Of a DNA stretch of 64,000 nt, positions 36,582 to 45,018 are shown one piece after another. The position numbers and the translations under genes are program-made. Numbering within the stretch: position 1 is the first letter of the stretch; every line of letters starts with the position of its first letter. The stretch comes from Streptomyces parvus (lineage in GTDB: Bacteria > Actinomycetota > Actinomycetes > Streptomycetales > Streptomycetaceae): contig NZ_BMRY01000005.1 in the NCBI RefSeq assembly GCF_014648875.1, positions 186,001 to 250,000 on the forward strand, read 5' to 3'. A model generated the notes under the pieces. It did not search any database. It saw only the letters and a list, made by a program, of their open reading frames with translations, and was not told the DNA's origin.

Positions 36582-37642
36582 CCGAGGTGACGGCGGCCCC
36601 GGCGACCGCCCCCGTCTCCCCGGCGGCCACCGCCCGCGTCCTGGCGGAGGCCGCGCGGGCCGTCGACGCGCCCGACCTGGTGCTCGCGGTCAGCCGGAAC
36701 GGGGTGCGCACCGTCCACACCGGCGGGAGCGCCGAGCCCGGCCCGGTCCCCCGCGAGCTGATGGCGTACGAGCTGGGCTCGGCGTCGAAGCCGTACGCGG
36801 GGCTGCTGCTGGCCCGGCTGGTGGCGCAGGGCCGGGTGCGGTACGAGGACCGGGCGGCGGACCTGCTGGCCCCGGGCTTCCCGGTGCACCCGGCGGTACG
36901 CCGGATCACCCTGCGCCATCTGCTCACCCACACCTCGGGGCTGCCGGGCCTGCCCGCCGACTTCTACCCGCAGGCGGTGCCCCGCTGGTCGACCGACCCG
37001 TACGGCGGCTACCCGGCCGACCGGGTGGTCCGGGCCTTCCTGCGGGCCCGCCCGCGCCACCGGCCCGGAACCCGCTGGCGCTACTCGAACTTCGCCGTCT
37101 CGGTCCTCGGCCACACCCTGGCGGCGGCCACGGGGACCCCGTGGGAGGTCCTGCTCCACCAGCAGGTGCTGGCCCCGCTGGGCCTGGACGCGACCCGGGT
37201 GCGCCCCGGACCCGACGGCACGGACGCGGTGGGGCACCGCCGCGACGGCACGCCGGTGCCCGCGCTGGACACCGGGGGCTTCACGGCGGCGGGCGCGGTC
37301 CGGGCGACCCCGCTGGACCTGCTGACGTTCCTGGAGGCGCATACAGGGGGCGCTGCGGACTCCCCGACGGACTCCTCACTGGCCGCCGCGCTCACCGAGG
37401 TGACCCGCCCGGTACTGCGACGCGGCCGGCGGCACGCGCACACCCATACGCTCACGTGGTTCCACCACCCGTCCCCGTACGGCCCGGTGCTCTTCCACGC
37501 GGGGGCGACGCTCGGTCAGCAGGCGTTCCTGGGCTTCCGCCCGGGGACGGGGCTCGCGGTGGCGGCGACGGCGACGCGGCGGGTGCACCGGGCGGACACG
37601 TTCGTGGCGACGGCGTACGGCTTGCTGACGGAAACGCCGTAG
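36578..37642 (+). CDS. Beta-lactamase-fold serine hydrolase of the peptide operon
   Basis: A 354-residue class C beta-lactamase/D-aminopeptidase-type hydrolase. Catalytic motifs are SASK (Ser68, Lys71 within YELGSASKPYAG), YSN at about 169-171 and HAG at about 307-309 (in place of KTG). No signal peptide is visible, so it appears cytoplasmic, unusual for a wall-acting enzyme and more consistent with a peptide- or ester-modifying role. It is the last gene of the coupled run and converges on rsmI. Specific substrate unknown. Confidence 0.85.
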   Translation: MTEVTAAPATAPVSPAATARVLAEAARAVDAPDLVLAVSRNGVRTVHTGGSAEPGPVPRELMAYELGSASKPYAGLLLARLVAQGRVRYEDRAADLLAPGFPVHPAVRRITLRHLLTHTSGLPGLPADFYPQAVPRWSTDPYGGYPADRVVRAFLRARPRHRPGTRWRYSNFAVSVLGHTLAAATGTPWEVLLHQQVLAPLGLDATRVRPGPDGTDAVGHRRDGTPVPALDTGGFTAAGAVRATPLDLLTFLEAHTGGAADSPTDSSLAAALTEVTRPVLRRGRRHAHTHTLTWFHHPSPYGPVLFHAGATLGQQAFLGFRPGTGLAVAATATRRVHRADTFVATAYGLLTETP

Positions 37643-37698
37643 GTAACAGGCGTACGGCGTACTGACGAAACGCCGTAGGCAGTAGGCAGTACGGGGTA

Positions 37699-38580
37699 CT
37701 ACTGCTTGGGCGGTGCCTTCTCTGCGTTCTTGGCGGCGACGACCGCGTCGAACACCTCCCGCTTCGGCAGCCCGGCATCGGCGGCGACGGCGGCGATGGC
37801 CTCCTTGCGCCGCTCCCCCGCCTCCTCCCGCACCCGCACGCGCCGCACGAGTTCGTCGGCGTCGAGGTCCCCGGGACCGGCGTCCGCCGCCCCCTCCACC
37901 ACGACGGTGATCTCGCCGCGCACGCCGTCGGCGGCCCACACGGCCAGCTCGCCCAGGGGCCCGCGCTTGACCTCCTCGTACGTCTTGGTCAGCTCGCGGC
38001 AGACGGCGGCGCGGCGCTCTGCGCCGAAGACCTCGGCCATGGCGGCGAGGGTGTCGTCGAGCCGGTGGGGGGCCTCGAAGAAGACCATGGTGCGGCGCTC
38101 GTCGGCGTTCTCGCGGAGCCGGGAGAGCCGCTCCCCGGCCTTGCGCGGCAGGAACCCTTCGAAACAGAACCGGTCGACGGGCAGCCCGGAGAGGGCGAGG
38201 GCGGTCAGCACGGCACTGGGCCCCGGCACGGCGGTGACACGGATGTCCTTCTCCACAGCGGCGGCGACGAGCCGGTATCCCGGGTCGGAGACGGACGGCA
38301 TCCCCGCATCCGTAACAAGAAGCACACGGGCGCCACCGCTCAGCGCCTCGACGAGCTCGGGCGTCCGGGCGGACTCGTTCCCCTCGAAGTACGAGACGAC
38401 ACGCCCCGAGGTGTGGATGCCGAGCGCCTGGGTGAGCCGGCGCAGCCGCCTGGTGTCCTCGGCGGCGACGACGTCGGCCCGCTCCAGTTCGGCGGCGAGG
38501 CGGGGCGGGGCGTCCCCCACATCGCCGATGGGGGTCCCTGCGAGCACGAGCGTTCCAGTCGTTCCAGTCACATCAGCCAT
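37699..38580 (-). CDS. rsmI: 16S rRNA (cytidine1402-2'-O)-methyltransferase
   Basis: Tetrapyrrole-methylase-fold enzyme that 2'-O-methylates C1402 in the ribosomal P site. It opens LVLAGTPIGDVGDAPPRLAAEL with AAEDTRRLRRL (about 41-51), then VSYFEGNE, VLLVTDAGMPSVSDPGYRLV (SAM region) and FEGFLPRKAGERL. The C-terminal GEITVVVEGA and helical tail fit. Length 293 is slightly above the E. coli protein. ATG 38580 (MADVTGTTG) is preferred; a GTG three codons downstream is possible. It diverges from pmt across 53 bases. Confidence 0.95.
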   Translation of the reverse strand: MADVTGTTGTLVLAGTPIGDVGDAPPRLAAELERADVVAAEDTRRLRRLTQALGIHTSGRVVSYFEGNESARTPELVEALSGGARVLLVTDAGMPSVSDPGYRLVAAAVEKDIRVTAVPGPSAVLTALALSGLPVDRFCFEGFLPRKAGERLSRLRENADERRTMVFFEAPHRLDDTLAAMAEVFGAERRAAVCRELTKTYEEVKRGPLGELAVWAADGVRGEITVVVEGAADAGPGDLDADELVRRVRVREEAGERRKEAIAAVAADAGLPKREVFDAVVAAKNAEKAPPKQ

Positions 38581-38633
38581 CCTCGCAGCACGGGCAGCAC
38601 CCTTCGCACAGATGCGTTCCCTACGATGGCGCG

Positions 38634-40403
38634 GTGACGAGTACCGCACCCGAGACCCAGCGGGGCCACGACGCCGGGGACCCGCTCGGCGAACAGCCGA
38701 CCTCCTGGCAACGGCGGCTGCGCCGCTTCGGCCATGTCCCCCGCCCGGAGACCTCCCTCCGCGACCGGCTGGACCCGCCGTACACCCGGCCCGGACGGCA
38801 GATGTGGTCGGTGCTCGCGATCCCGCCGCACGTGGCGGACCGCCTGGTGCGCTGGTCGGCCTGGGGCGGCCCGCTGCTCGTGACGCTCGTCGCGGGCCTG
38901 CTGCGCTTCTGGAAGCTGGACCAGCCGCACGCGGTGATATTCGACGAGACGTACTACGCGAAGGACGCGTGGGCGCTGGTCAACCAGGGGTACGAGGGAT
39001 CCTGGCCCAAGGACGTCGACAAACAGATCCTGAACGACCCCTCCTCCGTCCCCGTCCCCACCGACCCGGGCTATGTGGTGCACCCGCCGGTCGGCAAGTG
39101 GATCATCGGCCTCGGTGAGCAGCTGTTCGGCTTCACGCCGTTCGGCTGGCGGTTCATGGTGGCGGTGCTGGGCACGATCTCCGTCCTCCTGCTCTGCCGG
39201 ATCGGCCGGCGCCTGTTCCGCTCGACGTTCCTGGGCTGTCTGGCGGGCCTGCTGCTCGCGGTGGACGGCCTGCACTTCGTGATGAGCCGGACCGCGCTGC
39301 TGGACCTGATCGTCATGTTCTTCGTGCTGGCGGCGTTCGGCTGCCTGGTGGTGGACCGGGACCACGCCCGCCGCGGACTGGCGGCCGCGCTGCCGGTGGA
39401 CGAGGAGGGCGTACTGCGCCCGAACGCCCAAGTGGCGGAGACGCTGCGCCTCGGCCGGCGGCCGTGGCGTCTCGCGGCGGGCGTGATGCTGGGCCTGGCG
39501 TTCGCGACGAAGTGGAACGGCCTGTACGTGCTGGCGGCGTTCGGCCTGATGACGGTGTTGTGGGACGTAGGCGCGAGGCGGACAGCAGGCGCGGTGCACC
39601 CCTACCAGGCGGTGCTGCGCCGCGACCTGATCCCCGCGTTCGTCTCGACGGTGCCGGTGGCGATCGTCACGTACGTCGTGTCGTGGACCGGCTGGATCGT
39701 CACGGACAAGGGCTACTACCGCAACTGGGCGGCCACCGAGGGCAAGGACTCCTCCTGGAGCTGGCTGTTCCCGGACTGGCTGCGCAGCCTGTGGCACTAC
39801 GAGAACCAGGTGTACGACTTCCATGTCGGCCTCACCTCGGGCCACACGTACGAGTCCAACCCCTGGAGCTGGCTGGTTCTGGGCCGCCCGGTCTCGTACT
39901 ACTACGAGGAGCAGACGGGCTGCACGGAGTCGGCGACCGGCAAGTGCGCCGCCGAGGTCCTGGCCATCGGCACCCCGCTCCTGTGGTGGCTGGCGTGTTT
40001 CGCCCTCGCGTACGTGGTGTGGCGCTGGTTCTTCCGCCGCGACTGGCGGGCCGGCGCGATCGCCTGCGGCGTGGTGGCGGGCTGGTTGCCCTGGTTCTTC
40101 TACCAGGAGCGGACGATCTTCCTCTTCTACGCGGTGGTGTTCGTCCCGTTCCTCTGCCTGGCGGTCACGATGATGCTGGGCGCGATCGCGGGCCCGGCGG
40201 CAGGCACGGGCGCCCGCGCCGAACTGGGCCTCACCGCCCAGGACCCCACCGGCGAACGCCGCCGCACGCTGGGGGCGATCGCGGTGGGCGTCCTGGTGCT
40301 CCTGATCATCTGGAACTTCATCTACTTCTGGCCGCTGTACACCGGGACGTCGATCCCGGAGGACCTGTGGCGGGACCGGATGTGGCTGGATACATGGGTG
40401 TGA
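38634..40403 (+). CDS. pmt: Dolichyl/polyprenyl-phosphate-mannose--protein mannosyltransferase
   Basis: Polytopic GT39 enzyme transferring mannose from polyprenyl-phosphate-mannose to secreted proteins. A 589-residue protein with about ten membrane helices. The catalytic acidic pair is in VIFDETYYAKDAW (about 102-114), followed by HPPVGKWIIGLGEQLFG and LDLIVMFFVLAAFG. The C-terminal membrane block is typical of actinobacterial Pmt. In Streptomyces Pmt glycosylates lipoproteins and the phage phiC31 receptor. GTG start; it shares a 53-base divergent promoter region with rsmI. Confidence 0.95.
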   Translation: MTSTAPETQRGHDAGDPLGEQPTSWQRRLRRFGHVPRPETSLRDRLDPPYTRPGRQMWSVLAIPPHVADRLVRWSAWGGPLLVTLVAGLLRFWKLDQPHAVIFDETYYAKDAWALVNQGYEGSWPKDVDKQILNDPSSVPVPTDPGYVVHPPVGKWIIGLGEQLFGFTPFGWRFMVAVLGTISVLLLCRIGRRLFRSTFLGCLAGLLLAVDGLHFVMSRTALLDLIVMFFVLAAFGCLVVDRDHARRGLAAALPVDEEGVLRPNAQVAETLRLGRRPWRLAAGVMLGLAFATKWNGLYVLAAFGLMTVLWDVGARRTAGAVHPYQAVLRRDLIPAFVSTVPVAIVTYVVSWTGWIVTDKGYYRNWAATEGKDSSWSWLFPDWLRSLWHYENQVYDFHVGLTSGHTYESNPWSWLVLGRPVSYYYEEQTGCTESATGKCAAEVLAIGTPLLWWLACFALAYVVWRWFFRRDWRAGAIACGVVAGWLPWFFYQERTIFLFYAVVFVPFLCLAVTMMLGAIAGPAAGTGARAELGLTAQDPTGERRRTLGAIAVGVLVLLIIWNFIYFWPLYTGTSIPEDLWRDRMWLDTWV

Positions 40404-40433
40404 GCAGGTGAGCCGCCTTTGGGCACAAGCAGG

Positions 40434-40455
40434 AGCGTAACTTATTTGCTACGCT
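40434..40455. promoter_or_regulatory. Inverted repeat before the orphan HTH gene
   Basis: AGCGTA (40434-40439) and TACGCT (40450-40455) are a perfect 6-bp inverted repeat around the AT-rich spacer ACTTATTTGC, 33 bases before the HTH gene start. The spacer resembles a promoter -10 region. It fits an antitoxin-type autoregulatory operator. Confidence 0.6.
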
Positions 40456-40487
40456 ACCTGTCGACGGTGCGAGAGAGGAGAGCCACC

Positions 40488-40907
40488 ATGACGGCCGAGC
40501 ACAGCGCGTTCTGGGACGACCTCGCCGAGGACCTGCAGGACCCGGAGTTCCTCCGCCACTACGTGGTGGAATCCATCCGCATCGCCACCATCGACCGCAT
40601 CGTGAACCAGCTGGATGAAGCCCGCGGCGCGGCGGACCTCTCGAAAGCCGCGCTGGCGCGTGCGATCAGCGCGGAACCTGCTGTCGTACGAAGGCTCTTC
40701 TCGGCGAAGCACGTCAATCCGACGCTCGGCACACTGGCCGAGGTCGCAGCTGCGCTGGGCATGCGCATCACCCTGGAACCGCTGCCGCCGGCCGAGCAGA
40801 AGTCGGTCACCGAACCGTTGCTGGACGGGCGCGCGGCGGATACTCAAGCGCTCGCACACCACCTCAGCGAGCTACGAAGCGGCACGTCCCAGTCGGCCGC
40901 GGCCTGA
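40488..40907 (+). CDS. HTH protein, orphan HigA/antitoxin-like
   Basis: A 139-residue protein. A helical N terminus (EHSAFWDDLAEDLQDPEFLRHYV) is followed by an XRE-type HTH at about 45-95 (LSKAALARAISAEPAVVRRLF, then NPTLGTLAEVAAALGMRITL), a layout seen in HigA/addiction-module antitoxins. GAGAGGAGAGCC precedes ATG 40488. No RelE/HigB toxin gene is found on either side (pmt upstream, 241 empty bases downstream), so it is an orphan regulator. The inverted repeat upstream suggests autoregulation. Confidence 0.82.
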   Translation: MTAEHSAFWDDLAEDLQDPEFLRHYVVESIRIATIDRIVNQLDEARGAADLSKAALARAISAEPAVVRRLFSAKHVNPTLGTLAEVAAALGMRITLEPLPPAEQKSVTEPLLDGRAADTQALAHHLSELRSGTSQSAAA

Positions 40908-41148
40908 GCGCTTCATCGCGTCGAGCGAGGGTTGCGTTCTCACAGGCGACGTCTTCGACGGCCGCACTGGGCGCCGACGGCGGTCGCGTGGGTCTGGCGT
41001 CACAGGGTGGATCCTTGCCCAACAGCCTTCACCTTGGCGGCGCTTTCGGCTATTCCACCCCCTTAAGTGGCCACGCAGAGGGGTGGGTTCGTCCCGCTCC
41101 TCCGGGAACACTCCCGAGCTGCCCGTCGATACGCCTAACGTCTGCTCC

Positions 41149-41769
41149 ATGGACGGACAGTGGGCAGTGGTCGTCGGTGCCGCTCTGGGTGCCAGCGGTG
41201 CGGTCGTCGGGGCGTTCACCACGTGGGTGAGTGCCCGGCTCCAGACCCGGGTGCAGCTGAGAGTGGCTGAACTCCAGCACACGGCGGCGCAGACCGCCGA
41301 GACGATCGGGCGTAAACGCGCGGCCTATTCGGATCTCGTCCTGGCGGTCGACACCGTGCGCCGCCAGATGCGGAAAGTCCGCCGGCACCTGCAGGAGGCC
41401 TCGGACGACGACTCCGCGCTCCGCGCTGAACAGGCAGCTGTGCACGAGCGGATACGGGAGGCGCAGGCGGCCGAGTGGGTCCTGCGGCTCATGCTGTCCG
41501 ACGAGGAACAGCTGGCCGTCACCGGGGTGTTCAACGCGATGTACGTCTGCCATGAGGCTCTCATGGCAGACGTCGACACGTGGCTCGCGACCGCTCGGCC
41601 GGGCGAACGCCGCGAGCCCTCGGACGCACCCCGCTTCGGCGGGACGACAGCCGCTCTGCAGGCCCGGATGATGAGTTTCGCGAGCAGCGCCCACGACCGG
41701 CTGTACAGCCACAGCCTGCCCGGCACCGCACGGCCTGCGACCCAGGTCGAGCCCCGGCCGGAGGGGTGA
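41149..41769 (+). CDS. Membrane-anchored coiled-coil hypothetical protein
   Basis: A 206-residue protein. The N terminus has one membrane helix (about 6-27, AVVVGAALGASGAVVGAFTTWV). A long amphipathic, charged helical region (about 30-110, RLQTRVQLRVAELQH... RRQMRKVRRHLQEA) is likely coiled coil. A Cys and Met-rich stretch follows, then a Pro/Arg-rich tail. Such proteins are common and unnamed in Streptomyces. ATG 41149 is chosen because the anchor starts there. Preceded by 241 bases without features. Confidence 0.72.
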   Translation: MDGQWAVVVGAALGASGAVVGAFTTWVSARLQTRVQLRVAELQHTAAQTAETIGRKRAAYSDLVLAVDTVRRQMRKVRRHLQEASDDDSALRAEQAAVHERIREAQAAEWVLRLMLSDEEQLAVTGVFNAMYVCHEALMADVDTWLATARPGERREPSDAPRFGGTTAALQARMMSFASSAHDRLYSHSLPGTARPATQVEPRPEG

Positions 41770-41811
41770 GCGCAGCCGGGCACCCGCACCTGTCCGGCTC
41801 GGTCGCCGTGG

Positions 41812-42309
41812 TCACACCGGAACTCCCGGCCCGGCCGCCGTCTTTCGCCGCTGCCGCACCAGGAAGACCGCCGCCACGGCCGACAGCATCAGGAAGAGCA
41901 GGGCGGTCCCGCCCGAGATCCAGGCGAGCAGGGCCGCGCCGCCGCCCCCGACGTCCGCCTCGCGGGCGACCACCTGCGGGTCGTCCGCCTGGTAGCGGAC
42001 GGTCAGGGCGGCGCCCACGGACTGCTTGCCGCCGCCGCTGCCCGTCGGCAGATCGGCCACCACGGTCCGGCCGTCGGCCTCGAACTCGACGCGGCAGTGG
42101 CCGATCATGCACGACCCGCTCGTGTGCAGCGTGGCGTCGGCCCGCTCGCCGTTCCGCAGGGAGCGCAGGTGCTCGGCCGCCGGGAACATCACCAGCACCG
42201 ACAGCATCCCCAGCAGCAGCGCGAGCGTCAGCGACATCACCAGGGATCCACGGGGGCCCAGTCCGCTCTGCCCGCTCCCCGATGCGCTCTCGTTCACTTT
42301 GCCGTCCAC
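41812..42309 (-). CDS. DUF3592-like membrane protein
   Basis: A 165-residue protein with two membrane helices, about 25-43 (MSLTLALLLGMLSVLVMF) and 128-150 (LLAWISGGTALLFLMLSAVAAVFLV). They flank an extracytoplasmic domain that contains a Cys pair (SGSCMIGHCRVEF) and ends LTVRYQADDPQVV, the DUF3592 style closing strand. GTG start with GGGAGGACGGGACAG upstream. It diverges from the next gene. Function is unknown. Confidence 0.75.
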   Translation of the reverse strand: MDGKVNESASGSGQSGLGPRGSLVMSLTLALLLGMLSVLVMFPAAEHLRSLRNGERADATLHTSGSCMIGHCRVEFEADGRTVVADLPTGSGGGKQSVGAALTVRYQADDPQVVAREADVGGGGAALLAWISGGTALLFLMLSAVAAVFLVRQRRKTAAGPGVPV

Positions 42310-42428
42310 CTGTCCCGTCCTCCCCGTCCGTTCTGGTGTACGAGCAGACTAGTTCGGATGGACGGACTGTCGGAGGCCTCGCGTAGGTTGAGCGCCGTCG
42401 CAGTCGAACGGAAGGAACGGGGAACACG

Positions 42429-43283
42429 GTGAAGGCGTACGACCTGGGGTTCGGAGAGTCCGCGGGCGCGCTGTCGGTCCATCCCGGCAGGAGCATCGAG
42501 ATCGATCTGCCCGGGGCCCGCGTCGCCGGGTGGTGCGGCGGTCGTGCGCCCGGGATCGGGACGGCCTCCTGGCCCCGGAGCCCCGCCACGGGGCTGCCGA
42601 TGATCCATGTCATCACCCTCGAACTGCCGGAGGACTACCGGCGCAAGGGCGATGACCTGGTGGCCGTCTCCTTCTTCCAGGCCGACGACCACGTCGCCGA
42701 CGCCATCGAGGGCGTCGACGAACTGCTGGCGGGCACCGCGCCCACCCCGGAGCAGGCCGCCGACCCGTTCCTCGCCGCGGTGGCCGCGACGGCTGCGGCC
42801 CGCCACCCCCGGCAGGAGGACCTGGAGGACATGATCGGCGGCGCGCACGCGCTGATCCGGCTCACCGCCGAGGAGTTCGCCGCACCCCGCATCGACCCCC
42901 CGGCCGACATCCGTCCGGACGGCCTCGGCGACAAGTACAGCCGCGGCCAGAACGCCTGGGACGACAGCGCCCCCGAGATCACGGTCTGGATCGGCGAGCG
43001 CACCGGCGACCCGAACACCGGCCTCGCCCCGACGGAGGACGGCGAGGACGGCGAGGACGGCTACGTGGATGCCTGGTCCTCGGACGACGAGGATCTCGAA
43101 GCGTTCTGGTCGTCCGTCGAGGGCGTCTCCCACCTCGGCGGGACGGTGATGCCCTGCCAGGGGCTTCCGGCGGGGCTGACCCCGTACGTCTTCGAGCTGG
43201 AGGACGGCGTCGGCGGGGTCAACTTCGGCGGCGGCAACGCGCAGATCGACCTGGAGTCGGGCGTCTTCGACTGGGCGCAGTAG
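42429..43283 (+). CDS. Hypothetical soluble protein with acidic repeat
   Basis: A 284-residue protein with no signal or membrane segment and no family I recognise. It contains IHVITLELPEDYRRKGDDLVAV near residue 60, a helical middle part, and an acidic loop EDGEDGEDG at about 200-208 encoded by a short GGACGGCGA-type repeat. The C terminus (NFGGGNAQIDLESGVFDW) looks beta-rich. GTG start at 42429 after GGAACGGGGAACAC. Ends in a terminator shared with the convergent membrane protein. Confidence 0.75.
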   Translation: MKAYDLGFGESAGALSVHPGRSIEIDLPGARVAGWCGGRAPGIGTASWPRSPATGLPMIHVITLELPEDYRRKGDDLVAVSFFQADDHVADAIEGVDELLAGTAPTPEQAADPFLAAVAATAAARHPRQEDLEDMIGGAHALIRLTAEEFAAPRIDPPADIRPDGLGDKYSRGQNAWDDSAPEITVWIGERTGDPNTGLAPTEDGEDGEDGYVDAWSSDDEDLEAFWSSVEGVSHLGGTVMPCQGLPAGLTPYVFELEDGVGGVNFGGGNAQIDLESGVFDWAQ

Positions 43284-43301
43284 CGGGGCCGAGGGGGCTG
43301 A

Positions 43302-43329
43302 GAGGCACAGCCCGCCCGGGCTGTGCCTC
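43302..43329. terminator. Bidirectional terminator
   Basis: A perfect 12-bp stem (GAGGCACAGCCC 43302-43313 with its complement 43318-43329) and loop GCCC sit between the convergent genes ending at 43283 and 43358. No clear T-run, as usual in Streptomyces. Confidence 0.8.
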
Positions 43330-43357
43330 CCCCGCTGCCGCCGCACTACATCCCGGC

Positions 43358-44806
43358 TCAGTCGCCCCCGCAGCCGCCGCAGCTCGAACCGCAGCTGCCA
43401 CCGCAGCCTCCACCGCTGCTGTACCTGCCGCTGCCGTCGCTCCCGCTCGACCGGGTCGACGAAGAGCGCGGTGGGTTCCTGCGGCGCTCCTCAGCCTCGC
43501 GCTTCGCCCGCTCGCTCGCCGCCCGCTCCCGCGCCGCCTCGTCCCGGGCCTTGCGGAGCCGTTCGCGCTGGCGGGTGGCGCCGTCCACCGGTTCCCAGAC
43601 GCCCAACCCGTGGTGGCGGTCCGGCCGGAGGGGGGCCGTGGTCACCGCCGCGTACATCCGGCCCATCTCCTGGTAGCGGTGATATTCGGCGCAGGCGTAT
43701 TCGAGAACGACCTCGTCGCCCTCGATCGGCGTGCCGTACAGGATCGCCTCGAAGGGCTCCCGCCGCGGGTCGATGTCGTGGTGCCCGTTCCCCTCCGCGT
43801 ACACCGACCCGCTGCCCAGGAGCCGCGTCCTGGTGCGGGTGTCGCGCCTCCGGGGTACGTACGCGATCAGCGGGGGCGCCGAGGGCGTACGGGCGTCCGC
43901 GCACACCCAGTGGCGTCCGTCGGCCCCGGCGCGTACGCCCACGATCAGGGCCGGCTGGTCCTCCTCGTGGAGTCGCCGCGCCGCCCGGTAGGCGAGCTGG
44001 CCCCAGCCGGCGAAGGCCGTACCGGCCACCAGAAGCACCAGGCAGACGCGCTGCTGCCCGATGGCGTCGTACGCGACACCGCCCGAGGTCAGGTCCTCGA
44101 CCAGGCCGTCGGTCAGGATCGCGAGGCCGCTCAGGCAGAGCGCCAGCCCGAGGTAGACCTGACCGTGGCCGCGGTGGCCGTCCGACTCCGGGACGCCCCC
44201 GGGCAGCGGGAAGCGGCGTTTCCCGGCCGCGGCGAGAGCCAGCGCCCGCTGCCGTCGGCGGGCCCGCAGCCGCAGGCCGCCTCCGGTGACCGCTAAGGCG
44301 CAGACGGCGAGGACGACCAGGTACCCGGCCGTCGCCGGGCGGTCGATGCCGCCGGTCCGGGCCGCCGGCAGGGAAGCCTCCACCGCGACGAACAGCGCCG
44401 CCGGGAAGACCGCGACCGGAACGTACCGGTACCAGAGCGGCAGGGCGGTCAGCAGGACCACGCCCGGATACCTCAGCCAGTCCGTCCCGCCCCCGAGCCC
44501 GTCGCGCCAGGCCCCGGACGCGGACGAGAGCCCGAAGAGGAGGACGTACGCCGTCGCCACCAGGGCCGCCAGGATCCAGCCGCCCAGGACCGGGGCGAGG
44601 ACGGCCGGGACCCCCGCCTTGCGCCACTTGTCCGCGTCGGCCACGGACCAGGCGGTGACGGAACCCCCGGTCACGGACCGGCTGGTGCTGCCGTCGCCGC
44701 CCACCGACCAGACCGGGACGCCCGCTTCGGGCAGGGTCCCGGGCGGCAGGTACTTGATGTGGTCCACCGCCTGCGGCCGATCGCGGTGCGCTCTCCACGT
44801 GAACAT
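43358..44806 (-). CDS. Polytopic membrane protein with Cys/Gly-rich tail
   Basis: A 482-residue protein. Four or more membrane helices lie in the N-terminal half (for example VLAPVLGGWILAALVATAYVL and YLVVLAVCALAVTGG) with two more around 200-250. A cytoplasmic domain follows (LIVGVRAGADGRHWVCADARTP, AYVPRRRDTRTRTRLLG), then a charged Arg/Glu coiled coil (about 425-460). The tail ends SSGGGCGGSCGSSCGGCGGD with four Cys. ATG 44806 follows GGGGGGCGTACGGG. The tail could bind metal or be lipidated; function unknown. Confidence 0.76.
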   Translation of the reverse strand: MFTWRAHRDRPQAVDHIKYLPPGTLPEAGVPVWSVGGDGSTSRSVTGGSVTAWSVADADKWRKAGVPAVLAPVLGGWILAALVATAYVLLFGLSSASGAWRDGLGGGTDWLRYPGVVLLTALPLWYRYVPVAVFPAALFVAVEASLPAARTGGIDRPATAGYLVVLAVCALAVTGGGLRLRARRRQRALALAAAGKRRFPLPGGVPESDGHRGHGQVYLGLALCLSGLAILTDGLVEDLTSGGVAYDAIGQQRVCLVLLVAGTAFAGWGQLAYRAARRLHEEDQPALIVGVRAGADGRHWVCADARTPSAPPLIAYVPRRRDTRTRTRLLGSGSVYAEGNGHHDIDPRREPFEAILYGTPIEGDEVVLEYACAEYHRYQEMGRMYAAVTTAPLRPDRHHGLGVWEPVDGATRQRERLRKARDEAARERAASERAKREAEERRRNPPRSSSTRSSGSDGSGRYSSGGGCGGSCGSSCGGCGGD

Positions 44807-44972
44807 CCCGTACGCCCCCCGACGTCCGCTCCCCCGTGCGTCCCCGGCCAGTCTTCCCGCAACCGCCCCGGCCCACACAGACCACGCCGGAGAGCGCTTT
44901 CCAGCCAAGCATTCCGGTCCGGTAACAACCCCCTCACCGCCCGCGACAACCGCTTAGGGTTCCTCACAGTTG

Positions 44973-44994
44973 CCCCTTGAACATGTTCAGGGGG
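44973..44994. promoter_or_regulatory. Palindrome in the PBP leader
   Basis: The perfect palindrome TGAACATGTTCA (44978-44989) is extended by CCCC and GGGG on either side with one mismatch, ending 25 bases before the penicillin-binding protein start. It could be a repressor site or, as RNA, a hairpin just before the GGGGAGGGGG ribosome site. Confidence 0.5.
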
Positions 44995-45018
44995 CCTCCT
45001 GGGGAGGGGGACTGCGAG

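Noticed and set aside
33673..37642. Lanthipeptide, lasso, thiopeptide or linaridin cluster
   Set aside because: No LanB/LanC/LanM-type, YcaO, B1/B2 lasso, radical SAM or transporter gene is present, and the peptide has one Cys and few Ser/Thr near its end. Any RiPP role must be of another type.
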